The notes under the pieces are model-generated. The model was not told the DNA's origin and did not search any database. It saw nothing but the letters and a program-made list of their open reading frames with translations. Both the position numbers and the translations under genes were made by a program. DNA of 64,000 nt from Dendrophyllia cribrosa (Eukaryota > Cnidaria > Anthozoa > Scleractinia > Dendrophylliidae), in the NCBI GenBank assembly GCA_024195265.1, contig JAJLRJ010000014.1, positions 14,758,459-14,822,458 of the forward strand, read 5' to 3'. Positions 33,305 to 43,900 of the stretch are shown piece after piece (the stretch's first letter is position 1; the number at the start of each line of letters is the position of its first letter).

Positions 33305-35175
33305 ACCCTGGCCCTGAAAACAATAGAGCTGCGTGATACCCAGGTCCAATAAAATTGTGGTATCTCCGTTTAAAGTATAAGAGCCCTACCTTTAAAAGTT
33401 ACTCAAAATATTCACAGACATATTAACATATGAATATTGAAACAATAGAAGTCGGTTAATAAGCTTTAAAAGGGTCCTCTTCCATTTTTACCTATAGTAT
33501 ACGAGGACAATCCTCGGTAAGATGGCGACTGGTACATTTACCCATAATTCTTAGCGCACAAAAACCTTAACAACGTTCATAAAAATGTAAAGAAAAGTTG
33601 TAAAATCTTCAAACCTAGTCTACACATTGTCCTTAGTACTGGAACAAATATTGTAAAAATTTGGCTTTCTTTGTGCCTTATGTCCTGTGTTAGGTCCGCA
33701 AGGTATTGTGGTAAAATGAACAGCCGCCATCTTTTTTCCTACGGGGATTATGCAATCACTCGGATGTAAACTTTTTTGTAATTCCCCAGTGTATTACATC
33801 ATTCAGTTGTCTCATTTCGTTTTTCGAAAGAAAAAAAAGGTTTATTATGAAATTGTCTTGCGCCCGCTTATAACAAGGGTTTTTGTATACTGCCTCGCTG
33901 GCTGAAACAATGGATAAGTTTTCGAAGTTAAATGATTATCAAAAGCTTGAAACTTAATTACAAAACATCAAGAACAACTAAAATTATGAGGTGGCTCTTA
34001 GAGACCTTAAATTGAAAAACTGGCTTAGTTTTGCTCATCAACAAATTTCTATTGTCTGAATATTCATTAGGCGATTTTCTCTGATTCTATAAGAGCCCTT
34101 GTTTTTAAACTTTTACATAATTATTCACATGCAATTGTCGTGACCAGCAAATCCCCCTTTCGTTTTCCCACCTTTCGTTAATGAGTTTCTATACAAGCCC
34201 TAGCTTTGAAATTTGCACAAAATATTGAACGCACACGCATTTGACCAACGAATCCTCTTTTTCACAGAAATATCAACACATGAATATTGAAACAATAGAA
34301 ATTCGTTAATGAGCTTGAAATGGACCTCTTCAATTTTTGGAAAACTGGCTTAGTTTGGCTCACTAACAAATTTCTATTGTCTGAATATTCATAGGTAATT
34401 TTGTCCTTTTCTAAAAGAGCCCTTGCTTTGAAACTTGCTTAAAATATTCACGCAAGCGGAGTTTTTGTGACGCATACGCAAATGACCGGCAAATCCTTGT
34501 TTAACAGAGATAACAGTCCATGAATAAATAAACAAAAGAAGTTGTTAATGAGCTTGAAAAGGACCTTTTCAATTTTTGGAAAACTTGCTAAGTTTTGCTC
34601 GTTAACAAATTTTTATTGTTTGAATATTCATTGGCGATTTTCCCCGTTTCTGTAAGAGCCCTGGCCTTGAAAGTTACTCAAAATATTTACGCAAGCGCAG
34701 TTTTTCCATTGCATATGACCAGCAAATACCCCTTTTCACAGAGATGTCAACACATCAATATTTTAAAATAAGCTTGAAAGAAACCTCTTCGATTGTTGGA
34801 AAACTGGCTAAATTTTGCTCACTAACAAATTTCTATTGTTTGAATATTCAAAGACGATTTTCTCTGATTCTTTAAGAGTGCTAGCTTTGAAACTTGCTCA
34901 AAATATTTACAGACGAGCAGTCTTTTCAACGCACATGCAACTGACCGGCAAATCCCCTTTTCAACACAGATGTCAATGTATGAATATTGAAACAATAGAA
35001 TATTGGTAAATGAGCTTGATATGGACCTCTTCGATTTTTGGAAAACTGGCTGTAAAAAAAGTTTTGCTCTTTAACAAATTTCTATTGTCTGAATATTCAC
35101 AGGCGAGTTTTTCCTTTTCTAAGAGCCCTAGCTTTGAAACTTGCTTAAAATAGTCACACAAGCGGAGTTTTTCTA

Positions 35176-35340
35176 AGGGTCTGGTCGCACTACAGTCAAA
35201 AACAATAATTAGCCCGTACAAAATGACATAAAAACAAAAACATTCCACAAAAAGCGTGTCCCACCGGAGCGATTTCTTTTGTTTTTCTCCATTTTCGCAC
35301 GGGCGGATTTTTGTTTTTGACTGTAGTGCGACCTGGCCCC
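35176..35340. mobile_element. MITE in the tandem repeat
   Basis: The ends GGGTCTGGTCGCACTACAGT and GGGGCCAGGTCGCACTACAG (read inward) are inverted and interrupt one unit of the 240-bp repeat. The target duplication is unclear (perhaps AA). Confidence 0.6.
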
Positions 35341-35694
35341 AACGCATATGCAAATGACCAGCAAATCCAGGTTTTAACAGATATCAGTCCATGAATATAT
35401 AAACAATAGATATAATTTCTCCTGCCTTTTTCAAGCTCATTAACAATTACTGTTGATGCTTGTTAATAAGCAAAATTGGCTCAGTTTTGCTTATTAACAA
35501 ATTTCTATTGTCTGAATATTCATAGGCAATTTTCTCCAATTCGAGCCCTAGCTTTGAAACTTGCACAAAAAATTCACAGATGCACAGGCTTTTCAACGGA
35601 TGTGCAATTGACGGGCAAATCCTCCTTTTAACAGAGATGCCAGCTTTGCTCATTAAGACATTTCTATTGTTTAAATATTCATAGGCAAGACCAG

Positions 35695-36333
35695 GGAAAA
35701 AGCACCTCAACACCAAAGGTTTTTCTCGTACTTTCATGTCTCTTATATTACACACCTCTTATGGGCCTGACTGCTCCAAGAAAGCGTTCCAAGACAAAAA
35801 TATCTGGTGCCCAGGGCAGGAGAAAGGCTCCACCTCACACCAAGAAGAATTAGCATCATCACTCAACAGCAAAGTTTATTTCGTCAACCGTAATGTCATC
35901 ATGAGCACTCTAAAAAAACGTTCATAACTTGGTGCATTAAAACAATTTGTACAGTTCTCTTTTGTTTTATAAAAGTTCATTGTATCCACATACAAGATAC
36001 AATCTACTCGACCGATGGTCATTGCTGAGTTAGCGCTTACTAAACTAAATTATAGTTACTACTACTATTACAATGCTTTCTTGCTGTTACAGAAGCTAAC
36101 ATCAATCCTTGTATTTAATTTATTATCAAAAAGAAGAAGCTTCTACAATAGATAAAAAACTTAAAAGTAACAATATGTTGATGTTGTACATGTATTTACA
36201 TAGGACTCGTCCCACAAGTGTAACTGTTGCATAAGCCCCCAAACGTAAACATTTGTTAAAATATAAACACTATTCACATTACAATATTCATGACCAATTT
36301 CAATTACGGAACAGAGTTTTAAAACCTCGGCTA
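35695..36333. other. Spacer, no gene seen
   Basis: Short open frames only. Nothing recognizable. Confidence 0.35.
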
Positions 36334-36336
36334 TAA

Positions 36337-36518
36337 AGGCTGGTTTTCACTAGCGCACAAGCATAAGCACAAGCCAACATACGCAGACTCAGTAACATGT
36401 TGATCATTAGTTCCAATTGTTTGAACAAAACAGAACAATAGGCACTAATGATCAACACGTTACTGAGTCTGCGTATGTTGGCTTGTGCTTATGCTTATGC
36501 GCTAGTGAAAACCAGCCT
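36337..36518. mobile_element. PIF/Harbinger-type MITE
   Basis: TAA at 36334-36336 and 36519-36521. The ends AGGCTGGTTTTCACTAGCGC and complement continue for about 75 bp, giving a long hairpin. The AGGCTG terminus is shared with 5022-5309. Confidence 0.7.
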
Positions 36519-36521
36519 TAA

Positions 36522-37720
36522 ACGAGAAAATATGAATATTTACAATAAACAAATCAAAAGTACAAATATGTGGTACTTTTTCTCGCCGACCCTGCAGGAG
36601 ACCCTGTGATGCACTCAATTTGAGCACAATTTTCAGTTTTTGGGTTGTGAAAAGTTTCAAATCCACCATAGGAATCTTGCATTGTCAGCCATGTAATAAC
36701 ATGTATTTTATTTTATAGAAGGATGTTTGGGATTCATCAGCAGAGCATTAATTTTCCAAACCAAGGCTAAGTTCACACTATACAGCAAATACAAAATATT
36801 GAGCTTAGAATGAACAGGCACAGCAACTTGCCGTCACCAGCGTTGTACAGGTACCGTGCCATGGCCTCCTGGACCTTTCATGCATGCCTAAACCGTTGTG
36901 GATGTATCCTTGAAATCATTCCCTTCAGTGTATTATGGAATAATACACTGAAGTCTTTATTCTCAACACCTGCCTATTTGAGTTGTGTTGATTACTTTTT
37001 GAACTGTGAGGTTGAAACAAAACTGTGTAGAAAACATGTTAGTATTTATTGCTAATTTCCTTAAAAGAAAACATTTGCTTGTGTTTCTATTGTTTTAGAT
37101 TTCAACACGATTTGAGGTGGCCGAACTGGATTTTTTGGGGGCGATACCCCCAAGTTTGAGCATCAACTACGACGCCATTAACAATGCTATAGAAAAACGG
37201 TCACCACAGCTGTATTAGATAAAGATTAAAATTTGTCAAGACCAGTGTAAAATTAACATCGGAGTTGCCATAGCAACATAATGACACCATGACGTTTTTT
37301 ACTTGCCGTCATATTTCTCGGCACCAGGAGGATTTTTCCGGTAATTGCTTAAGGGAGCTTGTACCTTCCATAGCCACCTCAATTATGGCAAAGATTGAAC
37401 AAATTCTATGAGAGCATTTTTGAAATTTTTGGGGATGAAGTTTTGAGGATTATAAATACAGTGAAAAACATACTATCGACATACAGGTGATTGGCAAATA
37501 TCTAAAGAAACCGATGCGCTTCGGGGATGCAGTTTTATCTCATAGCAGTTTGATTCCATTTGAAATCGTGTGTGAAAAAGTGAGGGGATTTCTTTGGCCG
37601 ATTGCGAGAAAGAAGGATTTGATTAGCGTGCGTTCAGTTGTGTTGTTGCCATTTTTGTATGTAATTTGGTAACCGCTTGATATATTTTTTAAAATTTGAC
37701 AATTTCGAGATTAATCTGCA
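36522..37720. other. Spacer, no gene seen
   Basis: Contains a small hairpin, TCAGTGTATTATGG around 36930-36955, and AT-rich DNA. Open frames here lack splice support or family resemblance. Confidence 0.35.
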
Positions 37721-38154
37721 ATTGAAGGGCCGAGAGCATAACCAACCTATGTTGAATTTTAGGCTTTGTTCAGAATTTTTTTCTGTTGTTTTTTCCCGTC
37801 GTTTTCGAGAAGTGAGTAGTGAGCTCACCATAGATAAGCGAGCCACGTGTACGTAACGGTATTTTTGTTCAGGTTGTTGGCACTGGTCAGGAGTATTGCG
37901 GTCGCATATTCTTACGGCCAATTTGCTTTGAAATGGCGTCGAAATTGCGCTCTGAATGTACAGTCAAAGCGCTGGAGGGCCAGAACTCTGCTTTTTTCAG
38001 GTGAAATGAGTCAAATTCCTTAGAGTTAGTGCAAATTCGACAAGGGTTTGTGATATTATTCGTTGTACGATAAAATGAGGCAAATTTGAGCGAGAAAAAA
38101 ATAAAAAAGGTCTAAAATTCGACATAAGTCGGTTATGCTCTTGGCCCTTCAATT
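37721..38154. mobile_element. TIR element
   Basis: ATTGAAGGGCCGAGAGCATA at the left and the complement of AATTGAAGGGCCAAGAGCAT at the right, inverted over about 45 bp. The target duplication was not resolved. Confidence 0.55.
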
Positions 38155-38372
38155 TATATGGTCTGCAAGTTTCAAGGACATTAAAATAATGTAAGGCACT
38201 AAAACAGGGCCTCCAATGTACCAATTTTCCCCGCAGATTTTGAGTTTACAAGTGAGCGTCCTCGTTATTCACGGGTATTGTTTCAAGTTTCATGTGCACA
38301 ACTTTAGCCAATTTTTTTTTGCATCGAACAGAACGCTCGATTGCTTTCCAAAGAATTTTCCGAAACATGCTA

Positions 38373-38554
38373 ATACACCTCATTCCAAAATGGCAGGCAA
38401 TTTAATATTCTTTTGGATGCATTTCAATTAGCCCTCTTTGCCTCGTTTTCGCGTGAAAATTGTTGTATTTTACACATGCTGACGAGGCAACAAGGGCTAA
38501 TTAACGTACATATAAAAGAATAATAAACTGGCCACCATTTTGGAATAAGGTGTA
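38373..38554. mobile_element. TIR element
   Basis: ATACACCTCATTCCAAAATG at the left is the inverted match of ATACACCTTATTCCAAAATG at the right, with partly complementary inner arms (AGCCCT and AGGGCT). Non-coding. Confidence 0.55.
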
Positions 38555-39120
38555 TAACTGGCTTGAGAATTGCAATAACAGGCACTTGATGCCACGCAAT
38601 TACGTGGGTCTAGACTTTTTTCCTGCTCTGTTGTTCTGCGGAATAATACCTTTTTGTTTTCTGGACAAAGAGACCCTTGGCATGGCTGCATAATTTTTCA
38701 GATCGTTTTCCTTGTTTGTGTCGTTAGATATTTTATCTGGCCAATGAAAATTCACTTTCGCTTTGGCAACTTTTGTCTGGGTCCATAATTTACTAGAAAA
38801 TTCAATGACATTAAGCTTTAAACAACAATCCAGACCGCTGGAACGTGCATCGTTAGCCAATCAGATTTGGGGATTTAGGATTCCGGACCACTGAGATGCT
38901 TCAGAAAAAAATATGTATTATTTTGCTGTGCGAAGCCCAGGAATTTCAATTACTGCTTTGCTATTGAATTTAAGCTTTTAGCACTAATTTTCCATTCCAT
39001 AAAAACTTACAGTGAGCTCAAGTAAGTATGATGATCTGCATTTCGTCAAAAGTTTACTAAGGTCATATATACGGCTTCCACTTGTAGCACATTGGTTGTT
39101 AACTTGCAATCTCAGTGTAT

Positions 39121-39513
39121 TTATTTTTTCATCGAAATGCGGCAAAGGCCTGGTACCCAGTCTTCAGTAACTTCCCTGCAGCTGTTGACTGTCAGATTGA
39201 GTGTAGTTAGTGATGTATTTATTGTCACATCAAACACATCAGCAGGCACAATTGGACGGCGCCAGGTCTGGTCGTCAAGCTGTTCACCTTCGCTGTAGTC
39301 ATTCAATGTCAGGGTGAGTGTAGTTATAGAGTTGTTTTTCGCCAAACAATTACTAAGGTGTGGTGCCCAGTATCGATAGTTCGAGGCCTGGTGATTATTC
39401 ACTGTCTCAGTTACTGTAGTTAATGACTTGTTTTCTGACAAACCTTGACTGATAACAGATAACCAATAGTGTTCTGTCAGAGCAATGTTGTTAAGTAATG
39501 CTCCACATAAGAA
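39121..39513 (-). pseudogene. Orphan LRR exon downstream of the NLR gene
   Basis: A possible acceptor at 39514 opens a frame to TAA at 39121: LCGALLNNIA, LSENKSLTTVT, NNSITTLTLTLNDYSE, NTSLTTLNLTVNS. These are the same beta-strand type repeats as in the gene at 39935-44293. It begins in phase 0, whereas the upstream exon ends in a stop. It is either an alternative 3' exon or a leftover from a duplicated LRR gene. Confidence 0.5.
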
Positions 39514-39934
39514 CTACAGTAAACTTCATTGTTCTGCGGCATTGGCTCTTTCTCACATAGAATTTCTTTGAGTTCAAGAATAGAGGAGGGGCTGATGGTT
39601 CATAATTATATTTCAGTATAAAAATGAAGAAAATCCATTTGCGTCAAATAAATTTTAGGAAATGTTCGTCGGCTTAACCAATCAGAATAGCAGAAGACAA
39701 CAGCTAATAATTTTGCTTCTTTGATGAACTTCTTCAAATACAATTTCTTTTAAAAATAACATGTTGTGCGATTGGGTCTCAAATTACTTGAAACCTTTAA
39801 AAAATCAGACAAAATGCACCTTGAACCTTTAGCGGTCTTTGAGTCTCGGCCAATGAGATCACTAGTTGTAACAATGAAAAAAGTTGATATTCCATCGTGC
39901 ATTGCCGTTAGCACTTTCCTTCTTGTGCGGATCA

Positions 39935-40917
39935 TTACTTAATTGTGAGAGTTAGTTCATTTACTGATGAGGTCGTCTCCAGACCGTCACTCAGGCCTTG
40001 TGCCCAGGCTCCTTTGTAAATATGCCCGTAGTCGTCAAGCCCATCGTTATCTCCTTCAATGACTGTAAGACAGAGTTTTTTTCAGTGAAGTGTTTTGCTT
40101 CAAACAGTTTCGCAGAACTACACTCCAGAATTCATTCATATTACTACCGCTGATTACAATAGAAAGTGTAGATATTGACTTCATTGCAATTAAGCTTTCA
40201 CTCAAACCTTTTAGTCTGAATCTCCTCGCGTTACTACGATTGTTTATTGCAAGACTGAGTGAAGTTAATGATGACATTAACTTCACCCAGGATGCAGTCA
40301 CGTCACGTTATCGTAGTTGTTGATTGTCAGACTAAAAGACGTCAGTGAAGTGCCTCGCAACATATTCTTGCCAAGGCCTTCCCCCAAGTCTGCATTCATC
40401 ATGTAGTTGTTGATTGTAAGATCAAGCGCAGTCAGTGATGTGTTTTCTGCCAAGGCATCCCCTAGATGGTGTGCCCAGTCTTTAATTGCACCATTTTGGT
40501 TGTTGATTGTAAGACTGAGTCTTTCCTTTCTGGTGTCCTTGACTTTAGAGAAAAGAGGTACCAATGATGCAGGATTATCGACAGCAATATCAATGGCATT
40601 GTACGATTCATCGGGAAGTATACCCACGTCATGCACCTTTATCCGAACAGTTAGGTTGTTATCTGATAGTCCCTGAAGAACAGTACTTCGCTCTGTGGTC
40701 AACTCGCCCCAAAAATTGATCATCAGGGAGGACAGTGCCTTGTGCGGTTTGAAGCATTTTGCAAAGCAATCAGCAACGCCAACAGTTAATTTTCCGCGGA
40801 AGTTTAAAGTCAGACTTGACAGAGGAGAACAAACCAAGACTTCACAAACTGAAAGAGCTTCCGTCCCTCCACAACTCAGCTCACCCCAAAGGTTTACAGT
40901 CAAGTGTTGTTTTGTAT
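39935..40917 (-). pseudogene. Last LRR exon with two frame breaks
   Basis: Coordinates run on the - strand from 40917 down to 39935. Reads LTVNLWGELSCGG, LSSLTLNFRGKLT, TSLTALDLTINNY, TSLTSFSLTINNYDN, then meets TGA because CGTGA is duplicated at about 40305-40314. LRR coding continues in another frame (LTSLSLAINNRS) to about 40080, then, after one extra A, returns to the first frame (LCLTVIEGDNDG to LTLTIK) and stops at 39935. The combined shift is +6, so the frame is restored after the second break. Confidence 0.7.
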
Positions 40918-43900
40918 CTAATCCATTCTCAACAACAACATCAACAACATCCTTTATTTATGCACGATATCTCGACCACAACAGGACAAAAATCAGCCCT
41001 GCTGCAGGGGTTTGGCCGAAAAGTAAAGGTACCTGGAGCCTTCTTTCCCACACGAAGATTTTCCACAACAGACTGCCAGTTGTCAGGAATCTCTCCACGA
41101 ACGAACACTTTCAAATTATTCAAAGAACGATTTTCAAGGAGACCTTTTTCTAGGAAATTCGCACCAGGGAAACTAAGATTTCCATCAACACTTAGATCAA
41201 AACACTTTAATGAGCTTTGTCGTGCAAGTCCGTTGCTGACAGCAGCAGCTAATAAATCTTGTACATCTCCAAAAATGATGAGGGAAAACGAGGTCAAAGC
41301 TTTATTTGATGAAAGCTTTCCTAAAGCTTGTATCGCAGTATCACTTATTGGGCCACAAACCGTGAGAACAACAGACGTTAATGGGGTGTCAGCAGACAAT
41401 CCCATTTCAAGAGCACTGGCCCAAGCATTATCACACACTCTGTCAAGTGCAAATGTTACTTTTGTTAAGGACTTGCTTGCAGCCAACCCCTTACCAATAA
41501 TAACAGCTGTGTCACAAGACATACTGCCTTCACGCACCTTGAGAGTAAACTCTGATAAACTTGTGCTCGCAGACAACCCTTCACACAGAGCTTTTGCTAG
41601 TGATGACGTAATTGTATCGGAAAAAATGCTTAGAGTCCTGAGCTTTGAGCAAGATTCCATAACGTCCATGACAGTATTCATTCGATGGTCCCCATAACTT
41701 GAATGAAACACGGTAAGTTCAACAGGCTTCTGTAAATTTGAAAAGCTTTTGCAAGCCTTCAAAACAAGATGCATGACAAGATAATCATTGTAGTGCTTTG
41801 GTTTGAGGTCAATCACAATTTGCTGTGGAAAAGGTATAAAGGAACAAAGAGTAATTGCCATTTGTTCGGCATGTCCACTTTCACTGAAGCTTTTAGTGAA
41901 GAAAGTTGCAGCCTTCAAAAGTCGGTCCCTGTCCTTGTACCAGTTCCAGTCATCCAAGCGTTCATCATAGTTCCGGTCATCAAAGTCCTGGTCATCATAG
42001 TCCCGGTCATCATCATAGTCCCGGTCATCATAGTCCCGGTCATCATCATAGTCCCGATCATCATAGTCCCGGTCATCATAGTCCCGGTCATCATAGTCCC
42101 GGTCATCATAGTCCTGGTCATCATAGTCCTGATCATCATAGTCCTGATCATCATAGTCCTGGTCATCATAGTCCCGGTCATCATAGTCCTGGTCATCATA
42201 GTCCCGGTCATCATAGTCCTGGTCATCATAGTCCCGGTCATCATAGTCCCGGTCATCATAGACCTGGTCATCATAGTCCCGGTCATCATAGTCCCGGTCA
42301 TCATAGTCCCGGTCATCATAGTCCCGGTCATCATAGTCCCGGTCATCATAGTCCTGGTCATCATAGTCCTGGTCATCATAGTCCCGGTCATCATAGTCCT
42401 GGTCATCATAGTCCCGGTCATCATAGTCCTGGTCATCATAGTCCCAGGCATCATAGCCCTGGTCATCGTAGTCCCGGTCATCATAGTCCTGGTCATCATA
42501 GTCCCGGTCATCATAGTCACGGTCATCATAGTCCCGGTCATCATAGTCCTGATCATCATAGTCCTGATCATCATAGTCCCGGTCATCATAGTCCTGGTCA
42601 TCATAGTCCCGGTCATCATAGTCCTGGTCATCATAGTCCCGGTCATCATAGTCCCGGTCATCATAGACCCGGTCATCATAGTCCCGGTCATCATAGTCCC
42701 GGTCATCATAGTCCCAGTCATCATAGTCCTGGTCATCATAGTCCTGGTCATCATAGTCCCGGTCATCATAGTCCTGGTCATCATAGTCCCGGTCATCATA
42801 GTCCTGGTCATCATAGTCCCAGGCATCATAGTCCCGGTCATCATAGTCCCGGTCATCGTAGTCCCGGTCATCATAGTCCCGGTCATCATAGACCTGGTCA
42901 TCATAGTCCCGGTCAACATAGACTTGGTTATCCATGCCAGATTGTCTGCAGACGTTCCAGTTCCAGTCGTCCCAGTTCTTTAGCTCCTCGCCAATCTGTG
43001 TAAATAGAATGGTTGCTTTTCTTCCAAGTTTTCCAGATACAAAAAGAAACACATCCAGATATTTTCCCAGCAAATCATCAAAGCTTAAATGCTCAAATAA
43101 ATTTAACTGGTTTAGTCGTAATTTGTGCACAATATATGCTGCTGCCAGGTACTCTTGGAAGGTCTTATGAAGAAAGTAGTACTCATGTTGTGGCTTTAAT
43201 CTCTTCAGACTTTCTTCTTTGTAAAGAAGGCCTATTTCACGAGCTACCAATTCCTTATTTCTCCTTTCAAGTTCTTTCAATTCAGTTTCACGGAAACAAT
43301 GACGATCATTCAGCAGGCACATCCAAGCCAGCTCCCCAAGTGCAAGAACGTCCTCTTCAAATTGCTTCTCTAAAGCTTTGTCGTCTTTATGAGCCTTCAG
43401 ACAGTGTTTTGCACAATACCTTCTTAAAAGGCACTGGACAATGACTTGGTAAAGCTCAGAACGAGAAGATGGTAGTTTTCCCTCATAGTCCTCATACACA
43501 ACACAAAGGAGCAGTAAATTTAGCGGATTATTTCGAAGGGCATGCAATAAAGCATTTTCTTGAATTTCTTTAATGAGCCCCTCTCCCTTTGATGAATGTC
43601 CTGGACCAATATTTTCAAAATGTTTTTTGACATACTCAAAAGCATCACCATTTGTGAATCCTTTGATCTTTAAACAAATGTCGAAAACGAACTTTTTTCG
43701 CACCTCAATTCCTTGTTCTTGTCGGGTTGTGGCTAAGATACAGCAACATCGTAAAATTTTTCTTTCAAGCAATCTATCCACATGATGCTGTGATTTTTGG
43801 GGAAGTTCATCCAAACCATCCAAAATAATTAAAATTCTCTTCTGGTTATCAGGGTCCTTGATGAAGTCAAAAAACGTCTCCCTGGTCTTGTCCCTGATAT

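Larger units (their letters stand above)
32640..35690. repeat. Tandem repeat of about 240 bp downstream of USE1
   Basis: Degenerate units carry, in order, GACCAGCAAATCCCCCTTTT, ATGAATATTGAAACAATAGA, ACCTCTTCGATTTTTGGAAA, CTGGCTTAGTTTTGCTC and ACAAATTTCTATTGT. Comparable positions recur at about 32892, 34013, 34335, 34577, 34797, 35039 and 35470, giving a spacing near 220-240 bp where uninterrupted. It is broken by the element at 33055-33304 and the MITE at 35176-35340. Non-coding. Confidence 0.8.

Noticed and set aside
41979..42925. CRISPR-like regular repeats
   Set aside because: Units are head-to-tail with no spacers, in a eukaryotic coding exon.
41769..43003. Long + strand open frames of 404 and 365 codons (Ile/Val/Pro-rich and Pro-Gly-His-His-Ser repeats)
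   Set aside because: They are alternative readings of the 15-bp minisatellite. The unit length is a multiple of three, so most frames stay open. The - strand frame joins NACHT and LRR coding on both sides and is the real one.
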